From Paracoccaceae bacterium (lineage in GTDB: Bacteria > Pseudomonadota > Alphaproteobacteria > Rhodobacterales > Rhodobacteraceae): DNA of 63,931 nucleotides. The position numbers and the translations under genes are program-made. The stretch spans positions 1-63,931 of the forward strand of contig JANSXS010000016.1 of the NCBI GenBank assembly GCA_024742835.1. Direction: 5' to 3'. The notes under the pieces are model-generated. The model saw nothing but the letters and a program-made list of their open reading frames with translations. It was not told the origin of the DNA and did not search any database. Below, piece after piece: positions 27,559-38,320 of the stretch (position 1 is its first letter; each line of letters opens with the position of its first letter).

Positions 27559-29376
27559 ATGCGCCCAAGCGCGCCGACCACGACAGAAGCCCCCGGAAAC
27601 GGATGGAGCGTCATCCGCCGTGTTGCCCCCTATCTTTGGCCAGAGGGTCAGACATGGGTCAAACGGCGCGTTGTTCTTGCGCTTGTCACGCTGTTCGCGG
27701 CCAAGGTGATTGCCGTTGGCACACCGTTTTTCTACAAGGCCGCAGTCGACGCTTTGGCCGGCGAAAGCCAGGAGGCCGCGTGGATGCTGGCCCTTGGGGC
27801 GATCGGGCTGACCGTGGCTTATGGCATGGCGCGGCTGCTGAATGTCGGTTTCCAGCAATTGCGCGACGTGATCTTTGCCCGCGTGGCCCAACGCGCGCTG
27901 CGTCAACTGGCGCTGGAGACGTTCCAGCATATCCACGCCATGTCCCTGCGCTATCACACCTCGCGCAAGACCGGCGGTCTGTCCCGGATCATCGAACGCG
28001 GGGTCAAGGGCGTGGAATTCCTGCTGCGTTTCCTGCTGTTTTCCATCGGCCCGCTGATCCTTGAGCTGTTGATGATTGCGCTGGTGCTGTGGACGCTGTT
28101 CGATTTCTGGTATCTGGTCGTAGTGATTGGCGTGATTGCCGCCTATGTGGCCTTTACGTTCAAGGTGACGGAATGGCGGGTAAAGCTGCGCAGGCAGATG
28201 AACGAGCAGGATACCGACGCCAATCAAAAGGCCATCGATAGCCTGCTCAATTTCGAGACGGTCAAGTATTTCGGTGCCGAAAATCGCGAGGCGACACGCT
28301 ATGACGCGGCCATGGCCGGATACGAGACCGCGGCGCTCAAGACCTCGTATTCGCTGGCATTCCTGAATTTCGGGCAAAGCGTGCTGATCACTGGCGGGCT
28401 GGTGGGCGTGATGGTCATGGCCGCGATGGGCGTGCAATCGGGCGCGATGACGGTGGGCGATTTCGTCATGGTCAACGCCTACATGATCCAGATCACCATG
28501 CCGCTGAACTTTCTGGGCACGGTCTACCGCGAGATCCGGCAATCGCTGGTCGATATGGCGGAAATGTTCGATTTGTTAGAGCAATCGCCTGATGTGCGCG
28601 ATAAACCGGACGCAAAAGATCTGAAAGTTGATGGTGGCCGGATAGAGCTGGACGACGTTTTCTTTGGCTACGAACCTGAAAGACCCATCCTGAAAGGCGT
28701 GTCGCTGACCGTGCCACCGGGCCGGACCGTGGCCATTGTTGGCTCTACCGGGTCGGGCAAATCCACCATCGGGCGGCTGCTGTTCCGCTTTTACGACGTG
28801 CAATCGGGCGCGCTGAAAATCGACGGGCAGGACGTGCGCGACGTGTCACAGGAAAGCCTTCACGATGCTATCGGCGTCGTGCCCCAGGATACGGTGCTGT
28901 TCAACGATACCGTGGGCTATAACATCGCCTATGGCCGCGATGGTGCCACCCAGGACGAGATCGAGGAGGCCGCGCGCGCGGCTCAAATCCATGATTTCAT
29001 CGCCAGCCTGCCGCGCGGCTATGACACTCAGGTGGGCGAGCGCGGTCTGAAACTTTCGGGCGGAGAGAAACAGCGCGTCGGCATTGCGCGCACCTTGCTG
29101 AAAAACCCGCCGATCCTGCTTTTGGACGAGGCGACAAGCGCGCTTGACACCGAAACCGAACAGGACATTCAGGATGCGCTGCGCCGGGCCGGGCAGGGGC
29201 GCACCGTCATCACCATCGCGCATCGTTTGTCCACCGTGGCCGACGCTGACAGGATCGTGGTGCTTGAAGAGGGCCGTATCGTCGAGGAAGGCACCCATGC
29301 CGATCTTCTGACGCGCGGGGGGCGCTATGCCGGGCTTTGGGCGCGACAGGCGAGCGAACGGGAAGAGGCCGCCTGA
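27559..29376 (+). CDS. Atm1-type ABC exporter (fused permease-ATPase)
   Basis: The 605 residues have six membrane helices (about residues 30-330) followed by an ATPase with Walker A GSTGSGKST, signature LSGGEKQRVG and Walker B ILLLDEATSALD. The region YHTSRKTGGLSRIIERGVKG and NFETVKYFGAENRE is typical of Atm1/HMT1 half-transporters. These export glutathione-linked sulphur or iron species in mitochondria and alphaproteobacteria. ATG 27559 is chosen for its site; frames upstream overlap the LysM gene. Confidence 0.92.
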   Translation: MRPSAPTTTEAPGNGWSVIRRVAPYLWPEGQTWVKRRVVLALVTLFAAKVIAVGTPFFYKAAVDALAGESQEAAWMLALGAIGLTVAYGMARLLNVGFQQLRDVIFARVAQRALRQLALETFQHIHAMSLRYHTSRKTGGLSRIIERGVKGVEFLLRFLLFSIGPLILELLMIALVLWTLFDFWYLVVVIGVIAAYVAFTFKVTEWRVKLRRQMNEQDTDANQKAIDSLLNFETVKYFGAENREATRYDAAMAGYETAALKTSYSLAFLNFGQSVLITGGLVGVMVMAAMGVQSGAMTVGDFVMVNAYMIQITMPLNFLGTVYREIRQSLVDMAEMFDLLEQSPDVRDKPDAKDLKVDGGRIELDDVFFGYEPERPILKGVSLTVPPGRTVAIVGSTGSGKSTIGRLLFRFYDVQSGALKIDGQDVRDVSQESLHDAIGVVPQDTVLFNDTVGYNIAYGRDGATQDEIEEAARAAQIHDFIASLPRGYDTQVGERGLKLSGGEKQRVGIARTLLKNPPILLLDEATSALDTETEQDIQDALRRAGQGRTVITIAHRLSTVADADRIVVLEEGRIVEEGTHADLLTRGGRYAGLWARQASEREEAA

Positions 29377-29388
29377 CCGCGGCCAGCT

Positions 29389-32300
29389 TTATTCCGCGGC
29401 GCGCAATGGCTTGCCCTGATCGTCAAACGCCTTGCCTGCGTCGTCGGGTTCCGTCGCGCTGTTGTTGGGCGGCTCTGTTGGCTCTGTCCGGTCGGACATG
29501 GCGCTGTCTGCCTCCACGCTCTGCGCCGTGTCGCGCTCATCCTGCCAGATGATCTCGGGGGCGCGTACCGCCTGTGCCGCGCGTGTCAGCGCCCAGTCCT
29601 GGCCCGCGCGGCTGCCTCGGCCAAGCGACAGGCTGGCCAGCAATTGCGCGCCCCACTGCATGTAGGTGCCGGTCCAGACCCGCAGCGCCAGCATCGAGGG
29701 TGTAAAGACCAGCGTCAGCACGGTGGCGATACCAAGGCCGAAGACCACAGCCGTCGCCAGTTGCTTCCACCACAGCGCGGTCGGAGAGTTGAACGTGTAC
29801 CCGCCCGCCATGAAATCGAGGCTCAGACCGAACATCATCGGTGCCAGCCCCGCCATGGTGGTGATCGTGGTCAGCAGGACCGGGCGGATGCGTGCCTCGG
29901 CGGTGCGGGTGATCGCCTCGACCTGTGGCATGTAGCGGCTGTAATCCTGATAGGTGTCGATCAGCACGATGTTGTTGTTCACCACGATGCCTGCAAGTGC
30001 GACGATTCCCGTCCCCGTCATGATGATCGAGAACGGTTGCGCCATGACCAGCATCCCGATCAGCACACCGGCGGTGGACAGGACCACCGCCACCAGCACC
30101 AGCGCGGCGTTGTAGATGCTGTTGAACTGCGCCAGCAGGATGATGAACATCAGCGCCAATGCGCCCGCGAAGGCGGTTTGCAGAAAGGCGGCGGATTCCG
30201 CCTGATCTTCGGCGTCGCCGGTCCATTCATAGCTGACCGAGGGCGGGATTTCCTGCGTTTCCAGCCAGTCGGTCAGATACGCGATGCGCTCATTCGCGGT
30301 CAGCGGTACGTCTTCGCCGTCCTTGGACGCGGTCAGCCCGTCCATGACACCCGCCTTGATGTCGAAATAGCGGGTCTGATCGACGCGGTCGATTTGCGCC
30401 AGCTTTTCCACCGGGCGCCGGGTGATGAAATTCGACAGCGGCACCAGCCCGTCTGCCGTGCGCACCCGCAGTGTATCGAGCGTGGACAGCACCCTGTCCT
30501 TGGCGGGCAGGCGCACACGGATGTCTATTTCCTCGTCCGAGCTTGGCACCCGCATCGTGTCAAGCGTCAGACCCCGTGTTACTAGCTGCACCATCGCGCC
30601 CACGGTGGCCACGTCCGCGCCAAAGCGCCCCGCCTTTTCCACGTCCACGTCGATCTGCCAGTCGATGCCGGGCAGGGGCAGCGTGTCTTCCACCAGTTTT
30701 AGCCCGTAGGTGTCGTCGAACTTTGCGCGTGCCTGTTCGGTAAAGGCGCGCAGTACCTCCCAGTCATCGCCCTTGAGCCGCAGATGCACCGGCTTGGAAG
30801 AGGCAGGCCCTTGTTCCAGCGCCGCGATCTCGACCTCTATGCCAGGAATGTGTGACAGGCTGTCTGTCAATTCGTCGATGGTGCGATCGCCGTCGACCCG
30901 CGCATCAGAGACTTGCCGCGTCACGTCAAAACCCAGCAGGGGAACGGTGAACCATGTTTCGGTCGTCGTTGGGCGGTCCTCCCATTTGACGATCTCGAAC
31001 TGGATCTGGCCCACTGTGTCCATCGGCGGCTGCGTGCCGCCGGTATTGTTGTTCAACCCCGACTCGCCGGCAAAGGAAAACGCGTTCAGCACATTGGGAT
31101 GCGCCAGCACGATCTGTTCGGCCTCCCGCACCAGCGCGTCGGTCTGGTCGATGGACAGGTTGCCGCGCGCCCGGACATAGACGATGGCGTTCTCGGGTTC
31201 GGAATCCACAAAGAATTCGGTGCCGTTGTTGTTGTTGATGTAGAAAAACAATGTCGATCCGACAAAGACGAACACCGCGCCCGCCGCCACAAGCGGCATC
31301 ACCGGGTTGCCCGCAATCGCGTGGATCACCCGGCCAAAGGGCGACCGGTGATAGCCCGCGCGCACCTTTTCGGCGCGCTGTGGCAACAGCCGTGCTGCAA
31401 TCCGGTCCCGCGCGTGGCGCAACCGCCGAAAGACCGCCGCCAGCGCCAGCAGCACCGTCACAGCCCCGGCCAGCGCCGCGGCGGCCAAGGCCACAAGCCC
31501 GACGATCAGGGCAAAGACCGTGATCAGCGTGGGAATGACAGAACCTAGAATGCGGGTGCCGTCCATCGCGCCGAATTCCGCAGTCACCAGCGCCGCCACC
31601 GGACCGATGCTGCCGCCCGCCAGCGCCAGTACGCCCACCGCAACCGCCAGCGTCACCACATGCCAGTACCACGCCGCCCCCGCGATCTGCCGGATGCGCG
31701 TGTCGAACCAGCGTTCCAGGCGGCCCGTTACACCGCCCATCACGGGCAGATAGACCAGCGCCACCAGCAACGACGCCGACAGCACGAAGATCAGCGTCAC
31801 GGGCAGCATCCGCATGAACTGCCCCGACACGCCCGGCCAGAAAAGCATTGGCAGGAAGGCACACAGCGTCGTCGCGGTGGAGCTGACCACGGGCCAGAAC
31901 ATGCGTTTGGCAGAGGTGACATAGGCGTGCATCGGCCCGTCGCCCTCATCGATGCGCTTGTCGGCGTATTCGACCACCACGATGGCCCCGTCTACCAGCA
32001 TCCCCACGGCGAGGATCAGCCCGAACATCACGATATTTGACACCGCCACGCCCATCAGGGCCAGCAGCGCAAAGCACAAAAGGAACGAGGTCGGGATCGC
32101 GAAGCCCACCAGCAGGGCCGGGCGGATGCCAAGCGCCGCAAGCGTCACGATCATCACCAGCGCGATGGCGGTCAGGACAGAGCCTTCGAGCTGCTTGACC
32201 ATCGATTCGATGATCCGGCTTTGATCGTTGGAGGTTTCGACCATCACCGCCGCGCGCAGTTCCTCGGGCCATTCGGTCTCTGCGTCGGCCACGGTCTGGC

Positions 32301-33195
32301 GCACCAGATCGGCGGTGTCGATGATGTTGAAGCCCTTGCGCTTGACCACCTGCAACGCGATCGCCGTTTCACCGTTGAAGCGCGCGGTGCCCATGCGATC
32401 CTCGAAGGTCAGGTTGATCGTCGCCAGATCGCCCAGCTTGACCACCCGGTCGCCATTGGTCTTGACCGGCAGGTCATAGATGTCGCGGGTCTTGTCAAAG
32501 GAGGACGGGATCTTGACAGAGAACGCGCCCTGCGCGCTTTCGACAACGCCTGCCGCGATCAGTTGGTTGTTGTTCTGCACGACGCTGATCAACTCTCCGG
32601 CGGTGACGTTATACGCCTCCAGCCGCAGCGGATCTATCAACACCTCGACCATCTCGTCGCGATTGCCCGCGATTCCGGCCTCCAGCACCGGCTCCAGCCC
32701 TTCCAGACGGTCCTGCAAATCCTTGGCCAGCCGCGCCATGGTGCGTTCGGGCACCGGGCCGGCAAGGCTCACGACGATGATCGGGAATTCCGAAAAATTG
32801 ATCTCGTTGATGGAATATTTGTCCGCGCCTTCGGGAAAATCCGCCTCTGCCGCGCTCATGGCGTCGCGCACATCGGCCATGATCTTGGTCTTGTCCCAGC
32901 CGAATTCGAATTCCAGCGCCACGCCCGCATAGTTTTCCGCCGCCGTGCCGGTCATGTCCTTGAGCCCGTCGAGATCGGAAAGCTCCGTCTCCATCGGTTT
33001 CACCAGCAGCCGTTCACTGTCTTCTGCGGAAATGCCGGGGAACTGCACCGACACGAACAGCGCCGGGATCTCGATATCCGGTTCGCCCTCCTTGGGCAGG
33101 CTGGTATAGGCGAAGGTGCCCGCCAAAATGGACAGCACGATAAAGGCAATGACCATCCGCGCGCGCGCGGCGGCCCAGTCGACGATGCCGGTCAT
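29389..33195 (-). CDS. RND efflux permease, HAE1-like, unusually long
   Basis: This inner-membrane proton-driven pump has the RND layout: ALVMIVTLAALGIRPALLVG, GLILAVGMLVDGAIVVVEYADKR with acidic proton-relay residues, and a second half with VALAGIVVNNNIVLIDTYQDY. At 1268 residues it is roughly 200 longer than usual. There is an inserted hydrophobic stretch between the repeats (about residues 500-640, with several extra membrane segments) and an acidic C-terminal tail of about 80 residues. The start overlaps the adaptor stop by four bases. Substrate unknown. Confidence 0.93.
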   Translation of the reverse strand: MTGIVDWAAARARMVIAFIVLSILAGTFAYTSLPKEGEPDIEIPALFVSVQFPGISAEDSERLLVKPMETELSDLDGLKDMTGTAAENYAGVALEFEFGWDKTKIMADVRDAMSAAEADFPEGADKYSINEINFSEFPIIVVSLAGPVPERTMARLAKDLQDRLEGLEPVLEAGIAGNRDEMVEVLIDPLRLEAYNVTAGELISVVQNNNQLIAAGVVESAQGAFSVKIPSSFDKTRDIYDLPVKTNGDRVVKLGDLATINLTFEDRMGTARFNGETAIALQVVKRKGFNIIDTADLVRQTVADAETEWPEELRAAVMVETSNDQSRIIESMVKQLEGSVLTAIALVMIVTLAALGIRPALLVGFAIPTSFLLCFALLALMGVAVSNIVMFGLILAVGMLVDGAIVVVEYADKRIDEGDGPMHAYVTSAKRMFWPVVSSTATTLCAFLPMLFWPGVSGQFMRMLPVTLIFVLSASLLVALVYLPVMGGVTGRLERWFDTRIRQIAGAAWYWHVVTLAVAVGVLALAGGSIGPVAALVTAEFGAMDGTRILGSVIPTLITVFALIVGLVALAAAALAGAVTVLLALAAVFRRLRHARDRIAARLLPQRAEKVRAGYHRSPFGRVIHAIAGNPVMPLVAAGAVFVFVGSTLFFYINNNNGTEFFVDSEPENAIVYVRARGNLSIDQTDALVREAEQIVLAHPNVLNAFSFAGESGLNNNTGGTQPPMDTVGQIQFEIVKWEDRPTTTETWFTVPLLGFDVTRQVSDARVDGDRTIDELTDSLSHIPGIEVEIAALEQGPASSKPVHLRLKGDDWEVLRAFTEQARAKFDDTYGLKLVEDTLPLPGIDWQIDVDVEKAGRFGADVATVGAMVQLVTRGLTLDTMRVPSSDEEIDIRVRLPAKDRVLSTLDTLRVRTADGLVPLSNFITRRPVEKLAQIDRVDQTRYFDIKAGVMDGLTASKDGEDVPLTANERIAYLTDWLETQEIPPSVSYEWTGDAEDQAESAAFLQTAFAGALALMFIILLAQFNSIYNAALVLVAVVLSTAGVLIGMLVMAQPFSIIMTGTGIVALAGIVVNNNIVLIDTYQDYSRYMPQVEAITRTAEARIRPVLLTTITTMAGLAPMMFGLSLDFMAGGYTFNSPTALWWKQLATAVVFGLGIATVLTLVFTPSMLALRVWTGTYMQWGAQLLASLSLGRGSRAGQDWALTRAAQAVRAPEIIWQDERDTAQSVEADSAMSDRTEPTEPPNNSATEPDDAGKAFDDQGKPLRAAE

Positions 33196-34514
33196 TGGCC
33201 GACCTCCTGAAAGCGCGGCCTGACCGGCACGCCGTCAGTCACGAATTCCTGCCCGATCACGATGACATCGGCCTCTTGCGGCAGTCCGGTCACGAAAACA
33301 CCCGTGGGCGTGTCGCGCAATAGATCCACCGCGATGAACTGCGCGGTGCCGTCCCCGGCCACGACGCGCACACCCAGACTGCCCGCGTCATTCAGCGTCA
33401 GCGCCGATTGCGGCAACAGATGCGCGGCCTTGCCTTCGGCGGAGATTTCTATTTCGGCTGTTTGCCCGTCGCGCAGGGTCAAATCCGGGTTCGGCACCTC
33501 GATTTCGACCCGGAAGGTGCGGGTGGCGGGATCGGCGGACCGGCTGACAAAAGCGACCTCGCCGGTCACCTCCTCGCCGGAGGCCACGCGCGCGGTCGCG
33601 TGCGCGCCCGGTTTGGCGCGGCTGACCTCTGTTTCGGGGATGAAGCCCACAAGAACCACCGGATCAAGCTGGATCACCGTGGCGCAAAGACCGCCGGGTT
33701 GCAGCAGGCTGCCCAGCTCTGCCGTGTCGCTTTCCAGAAGCCCGGCAAAGGGCGCGCGGATCACAAGCCGCTCGATCTCTTTTTCGGCAGAGGCGACGGC
33801 GGCTTGTGCGCCCTGCACCCCGGCGCGGGCAGACTCGATTCCGGCGGCCACGGTTTCCAGACCGGATTCCGCCGACCGCAGTGCAGCGCGGGCGCTCGTG
33901 ATACCGGCCCGCGCCCCCTCGACCCGTGCCTCGGTTTGTGCCACCCGCGTGTCAGAGGCAAAGCCGCCCACGCTTAGCCGGGTGGCGGCATTGGCGTTGA
34001 TCTCGGCCTCGCGCAACAGCGCCTCGCTTTCGGTCAGGCGGGCGCGGGCTTCTTCGACGCGGGCTTGTGATTCCGGCACCCGTGCCTGTGCTTCGGGCAC
34101 GCGGGATCGCGCCTCTGCCAGCCGCGCCTCGGCCTCTGCCAGCGTGGCCCCGCGGGTGCCGGGATCAAGCTGGCACAGCACCTCGTTTTCATCCACGAAA
34201 GCGCCCTTGCGCAGCGGTGGCGAGACGATCTGACCGCTGGTTTCAGCGCGCAGGTCCACCTGCCTGTCGGCTTCTGTCTGGCCGCGCAGGATCACCGCGC
34301 TGTCGATCTGACGCGCTGTCGATCGCAGGGCCACCACCCCCACTGGCGTTACCGACTCGGCCTCGGGCGGGGGGGCGGCATCGGCGACGCTGGCGGTTTC
34401 GGCCATGTCTTGGGGCGGAGCACCAAAAAACGACGCCAGTCGATCGCGTTCCAGAACGAACAGGTAGATCGCGACCCCGACAAGGATGGCGGCAAAAATG
34501 GAAAAGAGGCGCAT
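33192..34514 (-). CDS. RND periplasmic adaptor (membrane fusion protein)
   Basis: The 440 residues have an N-terminal membrane anchor (FSIFAAILVGVAIYLFVL), a barrel-sandwich lipoyl-like domain, a long coiled-coil hairpin rich in Ala/Glu/Arg (repeats of ARxxEAxARVxE, about residues 135-240) and a C-terminal beta-barrel. It bridges the pump to an outer-membrane channel, which is not encoded next to it. ATG 34514 is chosen; 48 residues upstream in frame are non-coding. Confidence 0.92.
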   Translation of the reverse strand: MRLFSIFAAILVGVAIYLFVLERDRLASFFGAPPQDMAETASVADAAPPPEAESVTPVGVVALRSTARQIDSAVILRGQTEADRQVDLRAETSGQIVSPPLRKGAFVDENEVLCQLDPGTRGATLAEAEARLAEARSRVPEAQARVPESQARVEEARARLTESEALLREAEINANAATRLSVGGFASDTRVAQTEARVEGARAGITSARAALRSAESGLETVAAGIESARAGVQGAQAAVASAEKEIERLVIRAPFAGLLESDTAELGSLLQPGGLCATVIQLDPVVLVGFIPETEVSRAKPGAHATARVASGEEVTGEVAFVSRSADPATRTFRVEIEVPNPDLTLRDGQTAEIEISAEGKAAHLLPQSALTLNDAGSLGVRVVAGDGTAQFIAVDLLRDTPTGVFVTGLPQEADVIVIGQEFVTDGVPVRPRFQEVGQ

Positions 34515-34735
34515 GACGATACTTTCTGCACAAATAGTGCCACATCCGATGCGCCGGACGTGACCTTTGGTCTTGTGATGGTCGGCTGGCCGCTGAACCA
34601 CATGGTTCAGATTAGGATTTTTCCCGCCGAATTGCAAGTTCGTCCACCTGCGTCCCAAGCGCGCCCCCTGCGGCCCCTTGGCAGGGGCCGGGCTTCGCGT
34701 TAAGAGAGGCCGAATTCCATTGAAAGGCCGCCCGT

Positions 34736-35413
34736 GTGAGCGATACCGACAGTTTCATCGACGAAGTCTCCGAAGAGGTGCGCCGCGACCGGCTTTACGC
34801 CACGTTTCGCCGCTATGGCTGGATTGCCGTTCTGGTTGTTCTGCTGATCGTCGGCGGGGCGGCGTGGAACGAATGGCGCAAGGCGCAGGCGCGCAGCGAG
34901 GCGCAGGCGCTTGGCGATACCGTGCTGGCCGCGCTGGAAGGGTCGGACCGGGCAGAGCGCGCTGATGCGCTAGAGGCGATCGAGGCTCCCGTACCCGACG
35001 CGATGGCCGTGATTGCGATGCTGGCCGCCGCAGAGCAAAGCGCGCTCGACCCCGCCGCGGCGGCAGCCAAGCTGTTGGCGGTGGCGGATGATCCTGCCAC
35101 GCCGCCCGTTTACCGCGAGATTGCGGTGCTCAAAGCGGTGTCGATGGCCGATAGCGGGATCGCGGCAGAAGACCGGCGCGCCCGGCTGGAAGGTATGGCG
35201 CCCGGCGGCGGGTTGGTCCGGCTGCTGGCGCAGGAACAGCTTGCGCTGATCGACATCGAGGCGGGCGACACCGAAAGCGCGCTGGAGCGGCTTCAGACAA
35301 TCCGGCAGGACGCCGAGACCACCCCGGGCTTGCGTCGACGCGCCACACAAGTGATTGTGGCGCTTGGCGGTGATGTCACCGAACAGACCGCTACGGATGC
35401 CGGGGACGAATAG
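34736..35413 (+). CDS. YfgM-like periplasmic tetratricopeptide protein
   Basis: The 225-residue protein begins with a GTG, has a short cytoplasmic part with DSFIDEVSEEVRRDRLY, a membrane segment (WIAVLVVLLIVGGAAW) and an Ala-rich TPR region. This matches the alphaproteobacterial YfgM/TPR_21 family, which works with the Sec translocon and periplasmic chaperones. It is immediately upstream of bamB and der, the same neighbourhood as in many genomes. Confidence 0.85.
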   Translation: MSDTDSFIDEVSEEVRRDRLYATFRRYGWIAVLVVLLIVGGAAWNEWRKAQARSEAQALGDTVLAALEGSDRAERADALEAIEAPVPDAMAVIAMLAAAEQSALDPAAAAAKLLAVADDPATPPVYREIAVLKAVSMADSGIAAEDRRARLEGMAPGGGLVRLLAQEQLALIDIEAGDTESALERLQTIRQDAETTPGLRRRATQVIVALGGDVTEQTATDAGDE

Positions 35414-35461
35414 ACCATGGCGATCCGGTTCCGGGTCGGCATGGAAGACAGGACAGGGGCA

Positions 35462-36799
35462 ATGGCTGTGACGATTGTGACACGTTTTTTCGGGGTGGGG
35501 GCCATCTGCCTGCTTGCGGCCTGTTCGGAAAAAGAGATCCTGCTGAAGGGCGAGCGCGAGGATATCCGCGACGTGCTGGTCACGGCGACCGGCGAAAGCG
35601 CGCTTGCCGAAAAGACCGCAACAGGCGAGATCCCTCCGCTGAACCTGCCCGCGCCAAGCGTGAACGCGGATTGGGCGCAGTCTGCGTCAAGCCCTATGAT
35701 CCGGCCCGCGCATCCTGCGCTTGCCGCGGAACCCCGCCTTGCTTGGTCTGCCAATATCGGCGCGGGCGACGGGCGACGCGGGCGCATCACGGCCGATCCG
35801 GTGGTTGCCGATGGCCGTGTCTTCACGCTGGATTCCAAAGCGCTGGTCAGCGCGGTGTCAACCTCGGGCAGCGTTCTGTGGACGCGCGACCTGACCCCGC
35901 CAAACGATTCTGGCACCGATGCAAGCGGTGGTGGACTGGCCCATGCCGACGGGCAGGTCTTTGTTGCCTCGGGCTTTGGCTTTTTGAGCGCGCTTGACGC
36001 GGAAAGCGGCGCGGTGATCTGGCAGCAGAACCTGCGCGCCACCGGCACCGGCAGCCCCAGCGTGGCAGATGATCTGGTGTATGTCGTGTCCGGCGATGAG
36101 GTTGCTTGGGCGCTGGAGCGTGACACCGGGCGCATTCGCTGGCAATTGTCCGCGACGCCCGATCTTCAGAACGTCATGGGCGCGCCCGCGCCCGCGATAT
36201 CGGAGAAATACGTTGTCTTCGCCTTTGGCGCGGGCGAGGTGCAGGGCGCCTTCCGCAAGGGCGGTCTGCGCCGCTGGGACGCGCAGCTTGCCGGTGATCG
36301 CGACGGATTTTCCACCGGGCTTGTCGGCGATATCACCGGCGGGCCGGTGATCGACGGCGACAGGATTTACGTGGGCAACCATGCGGGCCGAACCGTGGCG
36401 CTGTCGCTTGGCAATGGCGAACGGCTCTGGACCGCGCCCGAGGGGCCGCTCAATCCGATCTGGCCTGTGGGCAACTCGATTTTTCTCGTGTCCGACCGCA
36501 ACGAGCTGTTGCGCCTCTCCGCCGAGGATGGCAGCCGGATCTGGGGCCGTGCGCTCCCGTTCTTCATCAAGGACAAGCCCAAGCGGCAGGCGGAAATCTT
36601 TGCCCATCACGGGCCGATCATTGCTGGCGGACGGCTGATCACCGTATCCAATGACGCGATGATGCGCTTTTTCAATCCCACCGATGGCGCGCCTCTTGGA
36701 CAGGTGCAAATGCCCGGCGGGGCCACCACGAACCCGGTTGTCGCGGGCGGCACGCTTTATGTCGTCACCGCTGCGGGCCAGTTGCTGGCTTTTCGCTGA
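35462..36799 (+). CDS. bamB: outer-membrane assembly lipoprotein BamB
   Basis: From ATG 35462 (site AGGACAGGGG) the 445-residue protein has a lipoprotein signal with lipobox LLAAC and then eight PQQ-type beta-propeller blades (e.g. AGVL-like DSKALVSAVSTSGSVLWTRD, DSGTDASGGGLAHADGQVF). BamB helps BamA fold outer-membrane proteins. A start at 35417 is also open but lacks a site and would put the signal peptide 15 residues in. Confidence 0.9.
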   Translation: MAVTIVTRFFGVGAICLLAACSEKEILLKGEREDIRDVLVTATGESALAEKTATGEIPPLNLPAPSVNADWAQSASSPMIRPAHPALAAEPRLAWSANIGAGDGRRGRITADPVVADGRVFTLDSKALVSAVSTSGSVLWTRDLTPPNDSGTDASGGGLAHADGQVFVASGFGFLSALDAESGAVIWQQNLRATGTGSPSVADDLVYVVSGDEVAWALERDTGRIRWQLSATPDLQNVMGAPAPAISEKYVVFAFGAGEVQGAFRKGGLRRWDAQLAGDRDGFSTGLVGDITGGPVIDGDRIYVGNHAGRTVALSLGNGERLWTAPEGPLNPIWPVGNSIFLVSDRNELLRLSAEDGSRIWGRALPFFIKDKPKRQAEIFAHHGPIIAGGRLITVSNDAMMRFFNPTDGAPLGQVQMPGGATTNPVVAGGTLYVVTAAGQLLAFR

Positions 36800-36847
36800 G
36801 GCCGCTTTCGGATAACAAGGCCAAGGGCCTTATCGGAGCCTAGAACC

Positions 36848-38320
36848 ATGAGTTTCACCCTCGCCATCGTGGGGCGTCCCAATGTGGGCAAGTCCACGCT
36901 GTTCAACCGTCTTGTCGGCAAGCGTCTTGCGCTGGTCGATAACCAGCCCGGCGTCACCCGCGATCTGCGCGAGGGCGAGGCGCGTCTGGCCGACCTGCGC
37001 TTTACCGTGATCGACACGGCCGGGCTGGAGGACGCCACCGACGACTCGCTTCAGGGGCGGATGCGCCGGCTGACAGAACGGGCCGTGGACATGGCCGATG
37101 TGTGCCTGTTCATCATCGACGCGCGCGCAGGTGTCACCGCGCTGGACGAGATGTTCGCGGACATTCTGCGCAAACGTGCGGGGCATATCTTTGTCGCGGC
37201 CAACAAATCCGAAGGCCGCGCCGCCGATGATGGCGTGCTTGAGGCCTATAATCTTGGCCTTGGAGAGCCGATCCGCATGTCCGCCGAACATGGCGAGGGC
37301 ATGATGGATCTTTATGCCGCGCTGGTACCGCTGGCGGACGAATACGCCAAGCGCGCCGAGGCGGACGCGCCCGAAACCGATGTGCCCTTGCCCGAAGGCG
37401 ATGTGGATGCCGCCGCGCCGCCCATTCCCAAACCCACCAAGGCGCGACCGCTTCAGGTGGCTGTGGTGGGTCGGCCCAATGCGGGGAAATCGACGCTGAT
37501 CAACAAGATCCTTGGCGAAGACCGGCTGTTGACCGGGCCAGAGGCGGGCATCACCCGCGACGCGATTTCGCTTCAGATCGACTGGGACGGCTTGCCGACC
37601 CGCATTTTCGACACTGCCGGGATGCGCAAAAAGGCCAAGGTTCAGGACAAGGTTGAAAAGCTGTCTGTCTCGGACGGGCTGCGCGCGGTCAAGTTCGCAG
37701 AGGTCGTGGTTGTTCTGCTCGACGCGGCCATCCCCTTTGAACAACAGGATCTGCGCATTGCCGACCTGGCCGAAAGAGAGGGCCGGGCGGTTGTGGTCGC
37801 GGTGAACAAATGGGACATCGAGACGGAAAAGCAGGATAAGCTGCGCGAGCTGCGCGAAGAGTTCGAGCGCCTGCTGCCGCAACTGCGCGGCGCGCCTCTT
37901 GTCACCGTATCCGCCAAGACGGGGCAGGGGCTGGACCGGCTGCGCGCGGCGGTGGAAAAGGCCTATGACGTGTGGAATCGCCGGGTCACGACGGCCCAGT
38001 TGAACCGCTGGCTGACCGGTATGCTGGAGGCGCACCCGCCCCCCGCACCCGGCGGACGCCGGATCAAGCTGCGCTACATGACCCAGGCCAAGACGCGGCC
38101 CCCTGGCTTTGTCGTCATGTGCTCCAACCCTGAAAAACTGTCAGAAAGCTATTCGCGCTATCTGGTCAACGGGTTGCGCACGGATTTCGACATGCCGGGC
38201 ACCCCGATCCGCCTGCACATGCGCTCTCAGGCTTCCAAGAACCCCTATAAGGGCAAGAAAAAACCGGGGCCGTCAAAGCTGCGCAAGCATCTCAAGTCGG
38301 GCGGGCCGGACGACCGCTGA
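36848..38320 (+). CDS. der: GTPase Der (EngA), ribosome assembly
   Basis: The 490 residues contain two tandem G domains (GRPNVGKST near residue 8 and GRPNAGKST near residue 210) and a C-terminal KH-like domain. Der promotes 50S assembly. The linker between G domains is longer than average and rich in Pro/Ala. The 3' end overlaps the convergent TspO-like gene by 29 bp. Confidence 0.97.
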   Translation: MSFTLAIVGRPNVGKSTLFNRLVGKRLALVDNQPGVTRDLREGEARLADLRFTVIDTAGLEDATDDSLQGRMRRLTERAVDMADVCLFIIDARAGVTALDEMFADILRKRAGHIFVAANKSEGRAADDGVLEAYNLGLGEPIRMSAEHGEGMMDLYAALVPLADEYAKRAEADAPETDVPLPEGDVDAAAPPIPKPTKARPLQVAVVGRPNAGKSTLINKILGEDRLLTGPEAGITRDAISLQIDWDGLPTRIFDTAGMRKKAKVQDKVEKLSVSDGLRAVKFAEVVVVLLDAAIPFEQQDLRIADLAEREGRAVVVAVNKWDIETEKQDKLRELREEFERLLPQLRGAPLVTVSAKTGQGLDRLRAAVEKAYDVWNRRVTTAQLNRWLTGMLEAHPPPAPGGRRIKLRYMTQAKTRPPGFVVMCSNPEKLSESYSRYLVNGLRTDFDMPGTPIRLHMRSQASKNPYKGKKKPGPSKLRKHLKSGGPDDR

